A DNA stretch of 64,000 bases from Gelidibacter mesophilus DSM 14095 (GTDB taxonomy: Bacteria > Bacteroidota > Bacteroidia > Flavobacteriales > Flavobacteriaceae), in contig NZ_AUHD01000006.1 of NCBI RefSeq assembly GCF_000423005.1, positions 124,001 to 188,000 of the forward strand. Direction: 5' to 3'. Shown piece after piece: positions 23,111 through 32,582 of the stretch (position 1 is the stretch's first letter; each line of letters begins with the position of its first letter). The translations under genes and the position numbers were made by a program. Under the pieces are notes generated by a model. It did no database searches. It worked only from the letters and a program-made list of their open reading frames with translations, and was not told where the DNA came from.

Positions 23111-24334
23111 TTAGGGATAGAGCACATATTTTAAACGCATTTTTTTATAAGCAGCAAGCTCCGGTTCCCATCCCGCTCTGATGGTAGCTTCCGGCACATC
23201 ATCAATAATCTGCTGTCTGAAATCGCCACGTCCTATTTGAATCTCAATGGAGTTCATTTGATTGCTCAGCTTTGAATCAAAGAATTTTTCTTTATTGGGA
23301 TGGGCTTTATAAAGCTGTCTTATCCAATCAAAATTGATTTGTTTGCGTTTTCTTAAGAGTTCTGTGTCGTAGTCCCGCAAATCAATACCGTAGCAAACTT
23401 TATCCATAAATATTGGGGTTTCGGCCATTCCTTTAATTCCGGTTGGAGTGAAATTGAAGTCATAAATACCTTTGTAGGCAGGACTGCCGAGCATTGTAAA
23501 AGGCTCATAGGTGCCTCTACCGTGATTGATATAAACTCCTTCGAACATACATAGGCTAGGATAAAGCAAAATCGATTGTTCAGTATTCAAATTTGGGGAA
23601 GGGCTTACTGGCAGAACATAGCGCATGTCATGGGCATAATTTGCAATTGGAATAATTTTAATATCTGCTTTCACTTTGTTTTTTAGCCAACCTTCTCCGT
23701 TCACCATTAGGGCAAATTCGCCTACGGTCAATCCGTGCGCCATTGGAATGGGGAACATTCCAATGCCTGATTTGTATTTCATGTCCAGGACAGGTCCATC
23801 AATCAAATAACCGTTGGGATTGGGACGATCAAAAATTAACAAGGGTTTTTGGTTTTCTTCACAAGCTTCCATTAATCTGGCAAGGGCATTGATGTTGGTG
23901 TAATAGCGGACCCCGACATCTTGAAGATCATAAATTAGGATATCGACATCTCGAAGATCGTCTTTACTTGGTTTGTTTTTTTTGCCGTAGAGTGAGATTA
24001 TAGGAATACCCGTAGATTTATCAATGGCGTCACTCACTGTGGCTCCTGCACTGGCATTGCCTCTAAACCCGTGTTCTGGACCAAAAACCTTTACAATGTT
24101 AACGCCTAAGTGCTGTAGGCTGTCCACCAAATGCGTCTTGCCAATAACCGAAGTTTGATTGGCCAAAACGGCCACTCTTTTGTTTTTCAGTAGCGAAAGA
24201 TATAAATGGGTCTGTTCTGCGCCAGTCTTAATTTTGGAAATCGATGTTGTTTCTTTCTTAATCTCAAATAATTTGGTTGTTGATTTCGAAGAAGAAATAA
24301 AAAGGATTAGAAGGGTGATTAAAATTGATTTCAT
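23111..24334 (-). CDS. namZ: Exo-beta-N-acetylmuramidase NamZ (DUF1343, GH171)
   Basis: The 407-residue protein has a signal-peptide-like hydrophobic N-terminus (ILITLLILFISSS), then the complete DUF1343 fold. Characteristic blocks are VLANQTS, FGPEHGFRG, IPIISLYG, IYDLQDVGVRYYTNI, IFDRPNPNG and HGLTVGEFA. NamZ enzymes cleave terminal MurNAc from peptidoglycan fragments (GH171), feeding cell-wall recycling. The conserved PEHGFRG glutamate is present, so activity is expected. The protein is probably periplasmic. Its only close neighbour is tRNA-Gln, which is convergent, so the gene looks monocistronic. Confidence 0.9.
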   Translation of the reverse strand: MKSILITLLILFISSSKSTTKLFEIKKETTSISKIKTGAEQTHLYLSLLKNKRVAVLANQTSVIGKTHLVDSLQHLGVNIVKVFGPEHGFRGNASAGATVSDAIDKSTGIPIISLYGKKNKPSKDDLRDVDILIYDLQDVGVRYYTNINALARLMEACEENQKPLLIFDRPNPNGYLIDGPVLDMKYKSGIGMFPIPMAHGLTVGEFALMVNGEGWLKNKVKADIKIIPIANYAHDMRYVLPVSPSPNLNTEQSILLYPSLCMFEGVYINHGRGTYEPFTMLGSPAYKGIYDFNFTPTGIKGMAETPIFMDKVCYGIDLRDYDTELLRKRKQINFDWIRQLYKAHPNKEKFFDSKLSNQMNSIEIQIGRGDFRQQIIDDVPEATIRAGWEPELAAYKKMRLKYVLYP

Positions 24335-24735
24335 AGTTTAGAGGGCATGTGATAAGATAGTGTTGAAATTCTTCTGAATTAGAAGTATTGCTCAGAATCT
24401 GGTTTATCAAGCTAAATTAAACATTTTTTCAAAAGGAGGAGTTTAAATTATTAGGCCTAAAATAAGAGCCCTTTGACCTGTTTGAAGAAAACTCAAAATC
24501 ATTTGAACTTTAGAACTGCAAAAGCTGAAAAAATAAGCTAGGATTTACACGTTTGTAGGAAATTGGGAAAAATCCTTTACAAAACTCAGAGTGCTTGCGC
24601 TAAATGTTGGATTATTTATGACAATGTCTAATCCCAAGACTCTTTTGCCTATTGGGTTTGAAACGAGTCATTTCTTCGGTCGTTACCAAGAAAAAATTCA
24701 ATAAAAAAAAGTCAAAATATCCTAGCCCATCCTCC
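24335..24735. other. Intergenic region, nothing recognised
   Basis: This 401-bp spacer lies between the ends/starts of two minus-strand genes (usp upstream, namZ downstream). I see no open frame of interest, clear hairpin or consensus promoter. It presumably contains the namZ promoter near 24340-24380, where a weak TATCTTAT occurs on the minus strand. Confidence 0.4.
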
Positions 24736-25560
24736 CTAAATTTTAAATGTAATCACTGGTCGTTTGGCATGGTTCACCACATCTTCGCCAATACTGCCGT
24801 TGAAGAAATGGGCAATACCTTGTCGGCCGTGGGTGCTGATGCCAATTAAATCGGCATCCACTTCTTTTGCGAAATTTAGAATGCCGCTTTCAATGCTTTC
24901 ATCATTATAAATATGGATGCTGTACTCTTTAAAATCATAATCTTTAATAAAGTTATGAATACGTTTTTCCGCTTCTGCTGTTGAAGTGAAATTGTTAGCC
25001 GTATTGACCATCAACAAATACATTTTTGCTCCAAAAGACTTTGCAAAATCGGTCGCCTGTTTATATGTTTCATTATTATCCTCCTTAAAATCTGAAGCAA
25101 AAACAAACCGATCTATCGTAAACTCGGCATGGTTACTTTTAATAACCAAAACGGGGATATCTGACGTGCGCACCACTTTTTCTGCGTTAGAACCTATAAA
25201 CATTTCCTTGAATCCGCTGGCGCCATGAGACCCCATAACAATCAAGTTGACATCAAGTTCATGACAGGTGTCAACAACGCTGCCAAAGGATGGATAATTC
25301 TTCACGATCTCATGCACGGTAATGCCTTTAAGATAGTCTTGAGCCAACAAAGTCTCAAATTTTTGATGGGCCAATTTCATAAAAAACATAGCTTCTGGTA
25401 AAGCGCTAGGTGTGTTCATGGTATCAATTTCTGGCAAAGGCAGTTCTAGCATGTGCAAAAGATATATTTCGGAACCATACTTTTTTGCCAATTGAACTGC
25501 CACTTTTAGCGCGTTTTCAGCTTGTTCAGAGAAGTCGGTTGGGACTAGAATTTTTTTCAT
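24736..25560 (-). CDS. Tandem universal stress protein (two UspA domains)
   Basis: The 274 residues divide into two UspA folds of about 140 residues. The first opens KKILVPTDFSEQAENALKVA and carries the nucleotide-binding GSHGASGFKEMFIGSNAE. The second opens FVFASDFKEDNNETYKQATD and ends STHGRQGIAHFFNGSIGE. Both keep the GxxG-(9)-G(S) loop, so ATP or a similar nucleotide may bind in each half. UspA proteins are cytoplasmic and help survival under starvation, oxidative or envelope stress. The start at ATG 25560 is immediately before the first beta strand. It is divergent from the rimP operon and shares a 150-bp regulatory interval with it. Confidence 0.92.
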   Translation of the reverse strand: MKKILVPTDFSEQAENALKVAVQLAKKYGSEIYLLHMLELPLPEIDTMNTPSALPEAMFFMKLAHQKFETLLAQDYLKGITVHEIVKNYPSFGSVVDTCHELDVNLIVMGSHGASGFKEMFIGSNAEKVVRTSDIPVLVIKSNHAEFTIDRFVFASDFKEDNNETYKQATDFAKSFGAKMYLLMVNTANNFTSTAEAEKRIHNFIKDYDFKEYSIHIYNDESIESGILNFAKEVDADLIGISTHGRQGIAHFFNGSIGEDVVNHAKRPVITFKI

Positions 25561-25617
25561 AACAGAGAAGTTGGTTAGTGAATCATAAATTTAATAATAA
25601 AAAACGACTTTATATGC

Positions 25618-25650
25618 TTTGGATAAATCAATAAAAAAATTGTATATTTG
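25618..25650 (+). promoter_or_regulatory. Promoter of the rimP-nusA-infB operon
   Basis: TTTG (25618-25621), a 21-nt spacer and TATATTTG (25643-25650) match the TTTG/TAnnTTTG consensus. Transcription would begin near 25657, leaving a leader of about 58 nt that contains the hairpin at 25677-25703. Confidence 0.75.
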
Positions 25651-25676
25651 CACCGCTGAATGGTAAAAGAGAACAC

Positions 25677-25703
25677 GAGGGGACATGAAAGTCCCCTCTT
25701 TTT
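25677..25703 (+). terminator. Terminator-shaped leader hairpin before rimP
   Basis: GAGGGGAC (25677-25684) pairs perfectly with GTCCCCTC (25691-25698) around the loop ATGAAA and is followed by TTTTT (25699-25703). It has the full form of an intrinsic terminator but lies between a good promoter and the first gene of an essential operon, 11 nt before the chosen start. It is therefore a candidate attenuator; the alternative is a terminator of a very short leader RNA with read-through. An ATG in the loop (25685) is in frame with rimP but is an unlikely start. Confidence 0.7.
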
Positions 25704-25714
25704 ATACTAAGAAA

Positions 25715-26182
25715 ATGCTGACTGAGACTATTGTTAAGGACTTGATAGAAAATGGATTGGAAGAAAGGCTTGACCTTTTTTTGATTGATTTAAAATTACA
25801 GGCTGATAATAAAATTAGCGTCATTATTGATGGCGATAACGGTGTGACCGTTGAAGACTGTATATTTATGAGTCGCGCTATTGAGAACAATTTAGACCGA
25901 GAAGAGAACGATTTTTCTTTGGACGTGGCCTCAGCGGGAGCGACGTCACCATTGGTCAATAAGAGACAGTATAAAAAGAATATTGGCCGAACTTTGGAAA
26001 TTAAAGCAAAACCCAATTCAAAGATTGAAGGTGTTTTGACCGAAGTTAATGCCGATAATGTGGTTTTGGAGTGGAAAGCAAAAGAGCCTAAGCCAGTTGG
26101 TAAAGGTAAGGTAACGGTAGAAAAGCAGGCTAAAATTATGTATGAAGATATTTTAGAAGCTAAAGTGATAATAAAATTTTAA
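25715..26182 (+). CDS. rimP: Ribosome maturation factor RimP
   Basis: This 155-residue protein is needed for 30S subunit maturation, binding early pre-30S particles. The N-terminal alpha/beta domain includes the conserved LFLIDLKL, the strand ISVIIDGDNGVTVEDC and the helix SRAIENNLD. It then has DFSLDVASAGATSPL, the flavobacterial version of the YxLEVSSPG motif, and an SH3-like C-terminal domain beginning RQYKKNIGRTLEI. The ATG at 25715 is chosen over the in-frame ATG at 25685, which falls in the loop of the leader hairpin and would add ten unconserved residues. It is first in the rimP-nusA-infB operon, with nusA 12 nt after it. Confidence 0.93.
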   Translation: MLTETIVKDLIENGLEERLDLFLIDLKLQADNKISVIIDGDNGVTVEDCIFMSRAIENNLDREENDFSLDVASAGATSPLVNKRQYKKNIGRTLEIKAKPNSKIEGVLTEVNADNVVLEWKAKEPKPVGKGKVTVEKQAKIMYEDILEAKVIIKF

Positions 26183-26194
26183 TTCGATGTAGTT

Positions 26195-27427
26195 ATGGAA
26201 AATATTGCGTTAATTGATTCTTTTTCGGAATTTAAAGACGATAAATTAATCGATCGTGTAACGTTAATGGCGATTTTAGAGGACGTGTTGAGAAATGCGC
26301 TGAAGAAGAAGTATGGTGATGACGATAACTTTGATATCATTATTAATCCTGACAAAGGCGATTTAGAGATTTGGAGAAATAGAATTGTTGTTGCTGATGG
26401 TGAAGTAGAGGAGCCAAATCAAGAAATTGAACTTTCTCAAGCCCGTAAAATTGAGCCTGATTTTGAAGTTGGTGAGGATGTGGCTGAAGCTGTGAAATTG
26501 ATCGATTTGGGGAGACGTTCCATCCTGGCATTACGTCAAAATTTGATTTCTAAAATTCAGGAGCACGATAATACCAATATCTACAAGAATTTTAAGGATT
26601 TGGTTGGTGAGATTTATACTGCCGAAGTACACCATATTCGTCACAGAGCCATCATTTTATTAGATGATGAAGGTAATGAGATCATCCTTCCAAAAGAAAA
26701 ACAAATTCCTTCTGATTTCTTCCGAAAAGGGGAGAATGTAAAGGGGATTATTGAGAGTGTTGAGCTTAAAGGTAATAAGCCCACCATCATCATGTCAAGA
26801 ACAGCTCCAGTATTTTTGGAGAAATTATTTGAACAAGAAATCCCTGAGGTTTTTGACGGTTTGATTACCATCAAAAAAGTGGTTAGAATGCCTGGAGAAA
26901 AAGCAAAAGTAGCGGTTGACTCCTATGATGATAGAATTGATCCAGTGGGTGCCTGCGTAGGTATGAAAGGTTCAAGAATACATGGTATTGTAAGAGAATT
27001 GGGTAACGAAAATATTGACGTTATCAATTACACAAGTAACGTTCAATTATTTATTACCAGAGCTTTAAGTCCTGCAAGAGTAACTTCTGTTAAGCTTAAT
27101 GAGGAAACTAAGCGTGCTGAAGTGCTTCTTAAACCTGAAGAAGTTAGTAAGGCTATAGGTAGAGGAGGTCATAATATCCGTTTGGCAGGACAGTTGACAG
27201 GATATGAAATTGATGTCTTTAGAGAAGGAGCTGAAGAAGATGTGGAATTATCAGAATTTACTGATGAGATAGAAGGCTGGATCATTGAAGAATTCAGCAA
27301 AGCAGGTTTAGATACTGCTAAAAGTATATTAGAACAAGATGTTCAGGATTTGGTTAAGAGAACCGATCTAGAAGAAGAAACCATTTTAGATGTTATCAGA
27401 ATTCTTAAGGAAGAATTTGAAGAATAA
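26195..27427 (+). CDS. nusA: Transcription elongation/termination factor NusA
   Basis: The 410-residue protein has the NusA order. The N-terminal RNA-polymerase-binding domain (1-125) comes first, then an S1 domain starting near GEIYTAEVHHIRHR. KH1 contains DPVGACVGMKGSRIHGIVRE and KH2 contains AIGRGGHNIRLA. A short acidic C-terminal part (ELSEFTDEIEGW...) replaces the tandem acidic repeats of E. coli NusA. NusA modulates pausing, termination and antitermination. It follows rimP by 12 nt and precedes infB by 29 nt. In E. coli NusA regulates its own operon, which makes the leader hairpin at 25677 a natural target here, though that is inference. Confidence 0.97.
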   Translation: MENIALIDSFSEFKDDKLIDRVTLMAILEDVLRNALKKKYGDDDNFDIIINPDKGDLEIWRNRIVVADGEVEEPNQEIELSQARKIEPDFEVGEDVAEAVKLIDLGRRSILALRQNLISKIQEHDNTNIYKNFKDLVGEIYTAEVHHIRHRAIILLDDEGNEIILPKEKQIPSDFFRKGENVKGIIESVELKGNKPTIIMSRTAPVFLEKLFEQEIPEVFDGLITIKKVVRMPGEKAKVAVDSYDDRIDPVGACVGMKGSRIHGIVRELGNENIDVINYTSNVQLFITRALSPARVTSVKLNEETKRAEVLLKPEEVSKAIGRGGHNIRLAGQLTGYEIDVFREGAEEDVELSEFTDEIEGWIIEEFSKAGLDTAKSILEQDVQDLVKRTDLEEETILDVIRILKEEFEE

Positions 27428-27456
27428 CACATATTAAGTTATATTAGAAGCAATTT

Positions 27457-30324
27457 ATGGCTGATACAATTAGATTAAATAAAGTATTAAGAGAGCTCAA
27501 TATTTCTATTGATCGTGCAGTTGATTTTTTGGAATCGAAGGGCGTGAGCGTGGAAAAGAGTCCCAATACGAAAATATCAGAGGATGTTCATACCATTCTT
27601 TCCAATGAGTTTCAAACGGATGCCAATAAAAAACAAGCCTCGCAAGAGGTAAGTGAGGCTAAGTTGAAAGAAAAGGAAGAACTGCGTGAGCAGCGCGAGC
27701 GTGAGATTGAGGAAAAACTGAAGAGGGAAGAAGCTAGCAAACAAGTTGTAAAAGCTAGGTCACCTTTGAGTGGGCCAAAACAAGTTGGTAAAATTGATTT
27801 AGATCCTAAAAAGGAGGAGAAATCTGAAAAGCCTAAGGTAGAAGCTCCAAAAGAGGAAAAACCTGCTGAAGTAGCAAAGCAGCCTGAGACACCTCTAAAA
27901 GAGAGACCGTCAGTAAAAGAAAGTCCTTCAGTGGACGAGAGTCCTCAAGGGGAAGTTCAACCAGAAGTCAAAGAATCTCCAAAGCAAGCTGAGAAGGCTC
28001 AAGATGAGACTAAGACGGCTGAGAAAACGGAAAAGGTAAACAAAGTTGAAAAGGTTGAGAAGACTGATAAGGTTGAAAAAACTGAAAAAGTTGAAAAAAC
28101 TGAAGCGGTAGAAAAAGCTGAAACAACTGAAAAGTCTGAAACAGGCACACCAGATGACGAGCCGATAAAAACACAATATCAAAAGTTGACTGGGCCAAAA
28201 ATTGCTGGAGAAAAGATAGATCTTTCGCAATTTAACAAGCCAAAGAAGAAAAAAGAGGAAAAGAAGCCAGCGGCTTCTGATGCCAATAAGAAGAAAAGAC
28301 GTCGTATCAGTAAAGGCCCTGCAGCTCCTGGAGCTAAGCCGGCTTTTGGTGGTAATAGACCAAGCGCCAATTATAAGGGGAAACCGGGTGTTCGTACGAG
28401 CACTGTAAAAGAAGAGCCAAGCGAGGCAGATGTGCAAAAGCAGGTCCGCGAAACTCTTGAGAAGCTCCAAGGCAAAACCAATAGAGGAAAAGGCGCCAAG
28501 TATAGAAGAGACAAGAGAGATCAACACCGTCAACAGACGGAGAAGGATATTGAGCAGCAAGAAGCGGAGAGCAAAGTATTGAAAGTTACGGAATTTGTTA
28601 CGGCAAGTGAAGTAGCAACGATGATGGATGTTCCGGTGACGCAAATTATCTCTGCCTGTATGTCTTTAGGGATGATGGTCACCATGAACCAACGTTTGGA
28701 TGCTGAAACCTTATCTGTTGTTGCAGATGAGTTTGGCTATGATGTTGAGTTCGTATCGTCAGATCTTGAAGAGAGTATTGAAATTATTGAAGACAATCCT
28801 GAAGATTTAAAACCACGTGCACCAATTGTTACGGTAATGGGACACGTTGATCACGGTAAAACATCACTTTTGGATTATATCCGTCAAGAAAATGTTATTG
28901 CAGGAGAGTCAGGTGGGATTACCCAACATATTGGGGCTTATGGCGTACAATTGGAGAGCGGCCAAAAAATGGCGTTCCTGGATACTCCAGGTCACGAGGC
29001 CTTTACGGCCATGCGTGCTCGTGGTGCGCAAGTAACCGATTTAGCAATTATTGTAATTGCTGCGGATGATGCCATCATGCCACAAACAAAAGAGGCCATT
29101 TCTCATGCCCAAGCGGCGGGAGTGCCAATTATTTTTGCTATCAACAAAATAGATAAGCCAAGTGCGAACCCTGAAAAAGTAAAAGAAGGTTTAGCCCAAA
29201 TGAACTTATTGGTTGAGGATTGGGGTGGTAAAATCCAATCTCAAGATATCTCCGCCAAAACAGGGCAAGGTGTTAAGGAATTATTGGAAAAAGTAGTTTT
29301 AGAAGCTGAATTATTAGAGCTTAAGGCTAATCCGAATAAGCGTGCTGTGGGAACAGTAGTTGAGGCGTTCTTGGATAAAGGTAGAGGTTATGTATCCACA
29401 ATTTTGGTACAGGCCGGAACACTAAATATTGGTGACTACGTACTTGCTGGTAAAAACAGTGGAAAAGTTAGAGCCATGCATGATGAACGTGGTAATGACG
29501 TTAAATCTGCAGGCCCTTCAACCCCTGTTTCAATCTTAGGATTGGACGGTGCACCACAGGCAGGTGATAAGTTTAGCGTATTCGCCGATGAACGTGAAGC
29601 AAAACAAATTGCTGCAAAACGTACACAATTACAGCGTGAGCAGTCGGTGAGAACACAACGTCATATCACCCTTGATGAAATTGGCCGTCGTATCGCTCTT
29701 GGAGATTTCCAAGAGTTGAACATTATCCTTAAAGGAGATGTGGACGGATCAGTGGAAGCATTGACGGATTCGTTCCAAAAATTGTCTACTGAAGAAATTC
29801 AAGTGAACATCATTCATAAAGGGGTAGGTGCCATTACTGAAAGTGATGTGTTGTTGGCAACCGCTTCTGATGCGATTATTATCGGATTTAACGTGCGTCC
29901 AATGGGTAATGCGCGTCAGATTGCAGATAAGGAAGAAATTGATATCAGAATGTACTCCATTATTTATGATGCCATAAATGATCTGAAAGATGCGATGGAA
30001 GGTATGTTGTCACCTGAGCTTAAAGAGGAGATTACAGGTACTGCCGAAATTAGGGAAATATTTAAAGTTTCTAAAGTTGGAACTATTGCAGGATGTATGG
30101 TAACGACCGGTAAAATATTTAGAAATTCAAGCATCCGATTGATTAGAGAAGGTGTTGTAGTTTACACAGGTGAACTGGCCTCATTGAAACGATTTAAAGA
30201 TGATGCTAAAGAAGTCTCTAAAGGTTACGATTGTGGGATGCAAATTAAAAATTATAATGACATTAAGGAAAATGATGTTATCGAAGCATTCCATGAGGTC
30301 GAAGTGAAAAAGAAATTGAAATAA
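27457..30324 (+). CDS. infB: Translation initiation factor IF-2
   Basis: The 955-residue protein delivers initiator tRNA to the ribosome and promotes subunit joining. The N-terminus (1-50) has an IF2N-like helical motif. A long charged, low-complexity region (about 50-375) follows, rich in Lys, Glu and Pro, with repeated KVEKTE words (about 190-228). The second IF2N domain comes at about 375-450. The GTPase domain has GHVDHGKTS (G1), DTPGHEA (G3) and NKIDK (G4). Domains II, III and the fMet-tRNA-binding C-terminal domain complete it. It is last in the operon, before a strong terminator. Confidence 0.98.
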   Translation: MADTIRLNKVLRELNISIDRAVDFLESKGVSVEKSPNTKISEDVHTILSNEFQTDANKKQASQEVSEAKLKEKEELREQREREIEEKLKREEASKQVVKARSPLSGPKQVGKIDLDPKKEEKSEKPKVEAPKEEKPAEVAKQPETPLKERPSVKESPSVDESPQGEVQPEVKESPKQAEKAQDETKTAEKTEKVNKVEKVEKTDKVEKTEKVEKTEAVEKAETTEKSETGTPDDEPIKTQYQKLTGPKIAGEKIDLSQFNKPKKKKEEKKPAASDANKKKRRRISKGPAAPGAKPAFGGNRPSANYKGKPGVRTSTVKEEPSEADVQKQVRETLEKLQGKTNRGKGAKYRRDKRDQHRQQTEKDIEQQEAESKVLKVTEFVTASEVATMMDVPVTQIISACMSLGMMVTMNQRLDAETLSVVADEFGYDVEFVSSDLEESIEIIEDNPEDLKPRAPIVTVMGHVDHGKTSLLDYIRQENVIAGESGGITQHIGAYGVQLESGQKMAFLDTPGHEAFTAMRARGAQVTDLAIIVIAADDAIMPQTKEAISHAQAAGVPIIFAINKIDKPSANPEKVKEGLAQMNLLVEDWGGKIQSQDISAKTGQGVKELLEKVVLEAELLELKANPNKRAVGTVVEAFLDKGRGYVSTILVQAGTLNIGDYVLAGKNSGKVRAMHDERGNDVKSAGPSTPVSILGLDGAPQAGDKFSVFADEREAKQIAAKRTQLQREQSVRTQRHITLDEIGRRIALGDFQELNIILKGDVDGSVEALTDSFQKLSTEEIQVNIIHKGVGAITESDVLLATASDAIIIGFNVRPMGNARQIADKEEIDIRMYSIIYDAINDLKDAMEGMLSPELKEEITGTAEIREIFKVSKVGTIAGCMVTTGKIFRNSSIRLIREGVVVYTGELASLKRFKDDAKEVSKGYDCGMQIKNYNDIKENDVIEAFHEVEVKKKLK
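28022..28140 (+). repeat. Coding repeat in infB (VEKTEK words)
   Basis: Near-identical 12-18 bp units (AAGGTTGAAAAAACTGAA and variants) encode about seven consecutive VEK-TEK or VEK-TDK copies in the disordered region of IF-2. Such arrays change length easily by slippage while keeping frame. Confidence 0.7.
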
Positions 30325-30343
30325 TTTTCAAAATATTAAACGT

Positions 30344-30373
30344 AAAAAAGCGACTCATCGAGTCGCTTTTTTT
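30344..30373 (+). terminator. Terminator of rimP-nusA-infB
   Basis: AAAAAAGCGACTC (30344-30356) pairs perfectly with GAGTCGCTTTTTT (30360-30372) around the loop ATC and ends in a T-run. It begins 20 nt after the infB stop. The A/T-symmetric stem would work in both directions. Confidence 0.9.
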
Positions 30374-30468
30374 GTGGGTTATAACCAGTATTTGTATTTT
30401 AATTTAAGGTAGTTGGACTTAGAATTATCACATCTAGCTGTATAGCTACCGTAAAATGATTTTAGATC

Positions 30469-30537
30469 AAAACCGCTCCTATGTGGTCAATATTATAGTG
30501 AGTGACCAGAATGCATTACGGAGTAGATAGTGGTTTT
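30469..30537. other. Nested inverted repeats, candidate RNA structure
   Basis: Outer arms AAAACCGCT (30469-30477) and AGTGGTTTT (30529-30537) pair with one mismatch. Inside, CTCC (30476-30479) can pair with GGAG (30520-30523), sharing two bases with the outer arm. TGGTCA (30484-30489) pairs with TGACCA (30503-30508). The block begins 9 nt beyond the stop of the minus-strand SPOR gene. It could be its terminator or mRNA end, but there is no T-run. Confidence 0.35.
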
Positions 30538-30545
30538 AATGCCCG

Positions 30546-30926
30546 TTACTTGTTCTTTTTAGGCTGCAAAATAAAAGCGTTCGCATAGCTTTTTTTAACT
30601 TCCATAAGCGCTCTGTCAGCTTCCAGCCGCGTTCTAAAGTTACCTACCCAAATCTTGTAATTGGGCTGTTCATATTGAATGGAGTTGCTCCAATCCGGAT
30701 ACAACGTTGCAACGTCACTTTTGGTAGATTCAGCACCACTACGAGGGCCATTATATACTTGGATGATAAAGGCATTTAGAGTACTGAGGTCTTTTTTGAA
30801 CTCCAAAAGCCTATCGATATCCTTATTTTGGTCAATTTCGACATTGCCTTGTTGCGCTTGCAATGCAATTGTTGAAAAAAGAAATGTGAACATTATTAAG
30901 GATATTCTAACAATGGGTTTGATCAT
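30546..30926 (-). CDS. SPOR-domain protein, secreted
   Basis: The 126-residue protein has an N-terminal signal peptide (IVRISLIMFTFLFSTIALQA, cleavage near residue 24). A short linker follows, then a SPOR-type fold of about 75 residues with the hallmark ending YKIWVGNFRTRLEADRALME. SPOR domains bind glycan strands stripped of stem peptides at division septa. A free periplasmic SPOR protein could mark denuded peptidoglycan or modulate amidases. The RR pair usual in SPOR lookalikes is replaced by RTRLEADRA. It is convergent with infB and divergent from the respiratory operon. Confidence 0.8.
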   Translation of the reverse strand: MIKPIVRISLIMFTFLFSTIALQAQQGNVEIDQNKDIDRLLEFKKDLSTLNAFIIQVYNGPRSGAESTKSDVATLYPDWSNSIQYEQPNYKIWVGNFRTRLEADRALMEVKKSYANAFILQPKKNK

Positions 30927-31133
30927 GGCATATTATTTTTTAGGTGATTTGTGTTAAAAATAGTTCTAAATGATTTATTCCTAAATCATTCGCATCCGGC
31001 AAAAATATTAAAATAAATTCGTAATGTACTCATGTGGTTTTATTAAACTAAATATGGCCCATTTTATTATTTAGAATGTTTATAAATTACCAATTAACAG
31101 TTCTCTAACATTTTTCAAATCGACTTTAAGTAT

Positions 31134-31141
31134 TACTTTTG
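31134..31141 (+). promoter_or_regulatory. -7 box of the respiratory operon
   Basis: TACTTTTG matches TAnnTTTG. The region 19-21 nt upstream is T-rich (TTTTTC at 31111) rather than a perfect TTTG. It predicts a leader of about 75 nt before actA. Confidence 0.45.
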
Positions 31142-31220
31142 CGAGACATTTTATAACCGTATTTTTTTCTTTTTAACGAAAAAATCATACCAAAGTTTGG
31201 AAGATAACTCAACTAATAAT

Positions 31221-32516
31221 ATGAAACAGGTGATACACCGTAAATTGGCCGCTAATATTCTACAATTAGGGTTCCTTTTTTTACTTACGTTTTCAACATC
31301 GCTTTACGCTCAAGATGGAGATCCTGCCAAAGGAAAAACATTATATAACGCCAATTGTGCCGCATGTCACAAATTAGATGCGCCCATGACAGGGCCGGCG
31401 CTTCGTAATATTGAGAAGAAGTTAGCGGATGAAGAAGGTCTGGATAGGGCATGGTTAACCGCTTGGATCCACAATAGTGCGGGTCTTATTAAATCTGGTG
31501 ACGCCTACGCAAATAAAATTTATAACGAGTATAATCAAATGCCGATGATGCCATTTCCGCAATTGTCGGATGAGGACATCAGTGATATCTTGGCCTATAC
31601 CGCTGAAGAAAAAGCGGCGCCTGTGGTAGCTGCACCAACTGGAGGGACAGAGTCTTCAGGTGGAGGAGATGGCACATCAAATACATTAATTCTTGGAGCC
31701 TTAGCGGTATTGTTTGCATTATTGGCAATGGCTTTGGTTTTGGTAAGACGTACATTAAACCGCTTTGCTGAAGCCAAAGGTGTGGATCTTAGTGCTCAGC
31801 AAAAGGGAGTTCCAATCTGGAAGGCCTTTGTTCAAAATCAATTCTTGGTTTTGGTGTCTGTAATTCTCTTATTGTTGGTGAGTGCTTATTTTGTCTTCGG
31901 TTATTTTATGCAGATTGATGTCAATGAGGGTTACGCGCCTGTGCAGCCAATTCATTATTCACACAGAATTCACGCTGGTGATAATGGCATTGATTGTAAA
32001 TATTGTCACTCATCAGCTCGTGTAAGTAAAACTTCTGGTATTCCTTCGTTGAACGTGTGTATGAACTGTCATAAGTCCATCTCTGAAGTGGCACCAGAAA
32101 CACTTGCAGAAGGAAAAGAATATGGTGTTGATTATAATGCTGAAATCGAAAAACTTTACGCTGCAACAGGCTGGAGTCCTGCTGATCAAAAATATACAGG
32201 AGAACCGCAACCGGTAAAATGGATACGTATCCATAATCTTCCTGACTTCGCATATTTCAATCACTCACAACACGTTACAGTTGGAGGCATTGAGTGTCAA
32301 ACGTGTCATGGTCCTGTGGAGACTATGGAAATCATGTCACAACATTCGCCTTTAACTATGGGATGGTGTATTAACTGCCATAGAGAAACGGATGTGAAAG
32401 TTGAAAACAATGAATATTACACTAAAATTCATGACCAATTATCTAAAAAATATGGTGTAGAAAAACTTACCGTGGCACAAATGGGAGGTTTAGAATGTGG
32501 TAAATGTCATTACTAA
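31221..32516 (+). CDS. actA: ACIII subunit ActA, six-haem cytochrome c
   Basis: The 431-residue protein is the multihaem cytochrome of alternative complex III, which passes electrons from menaquinol to terminal oxidase. I count six CxxCH sites: CAACH (near 46) in an N-terminal class I domain after the signal peptide, then CKYCH (259), CMNCH (280), CQTCH (360), CINCH (383) and CGKCH (426) in the classical pentahaem domain. Two transmembrane segments (about 155-178 and 207-228) separate the two parts. ATG 31221 is chosen over TTG 31197 because the signal peptide starts there. It is first in actABCDEF-coxBA; an unusually long 155-bp spacer precedes actB. Confidence 0.93.
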   Translation: MKQVIHRKLAANILQLGFLFLLTFSTSLYAQDGDPAKGKTLYNANCAACHKLDAPMTGPALRNIEKKLADEEGLDRAWLTAWIHNSAGLIKSGDAYANKIYNEYNQMPMMPFPQLSDEDISDILAYTAEEKAAPVVAAPTGGTESSGGGDGTSNTLILGALAVLFALLAMALVLVRRTLNRFAEAKGVDLSAQQKGVPIWKAFVQNQFLVLVSVILLLLVSAYFVFGYFMQIDVNEGYAPVQPIHYSHRIHAGDNGIDCKYCHSSARVSKTSGIPSLNVCMNCHKSISEVAPETLAEGKEYGVDYNAEIEKLYAATGWSPADQKYTGEPQPVKWIRIHNLPDFAYFNHSQHVTVGGIECQTCHGPVETMEIMSQHSPLTMGWCINCHRETDVKVENNEYYTKIHDQLSKKYGVEKLTVAQMGGLECGKCHY

Positions 32517-32582
32517 GCATAGAAACACAGAGTGAATCCTGTCATAGGATGTTTTGAATAAACAAGAAAAGGTATAACATTT

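Noticed and set aside
25685-25714. Upstream ATG of rimP
   Set aside because: This ATG is the loop of the leader hairpin and would add ten residues not expected in RimP; the ATG at 25715 fits the family start.
27928-28644. 238-residue minus-strand frame opposite infB
   Set aside because: It is the mirror of the Lys/Glu-rich coding repeat of infB. It consists of Phe/Leu/Ser runs with no family features and lies wholly inside a certain gene.
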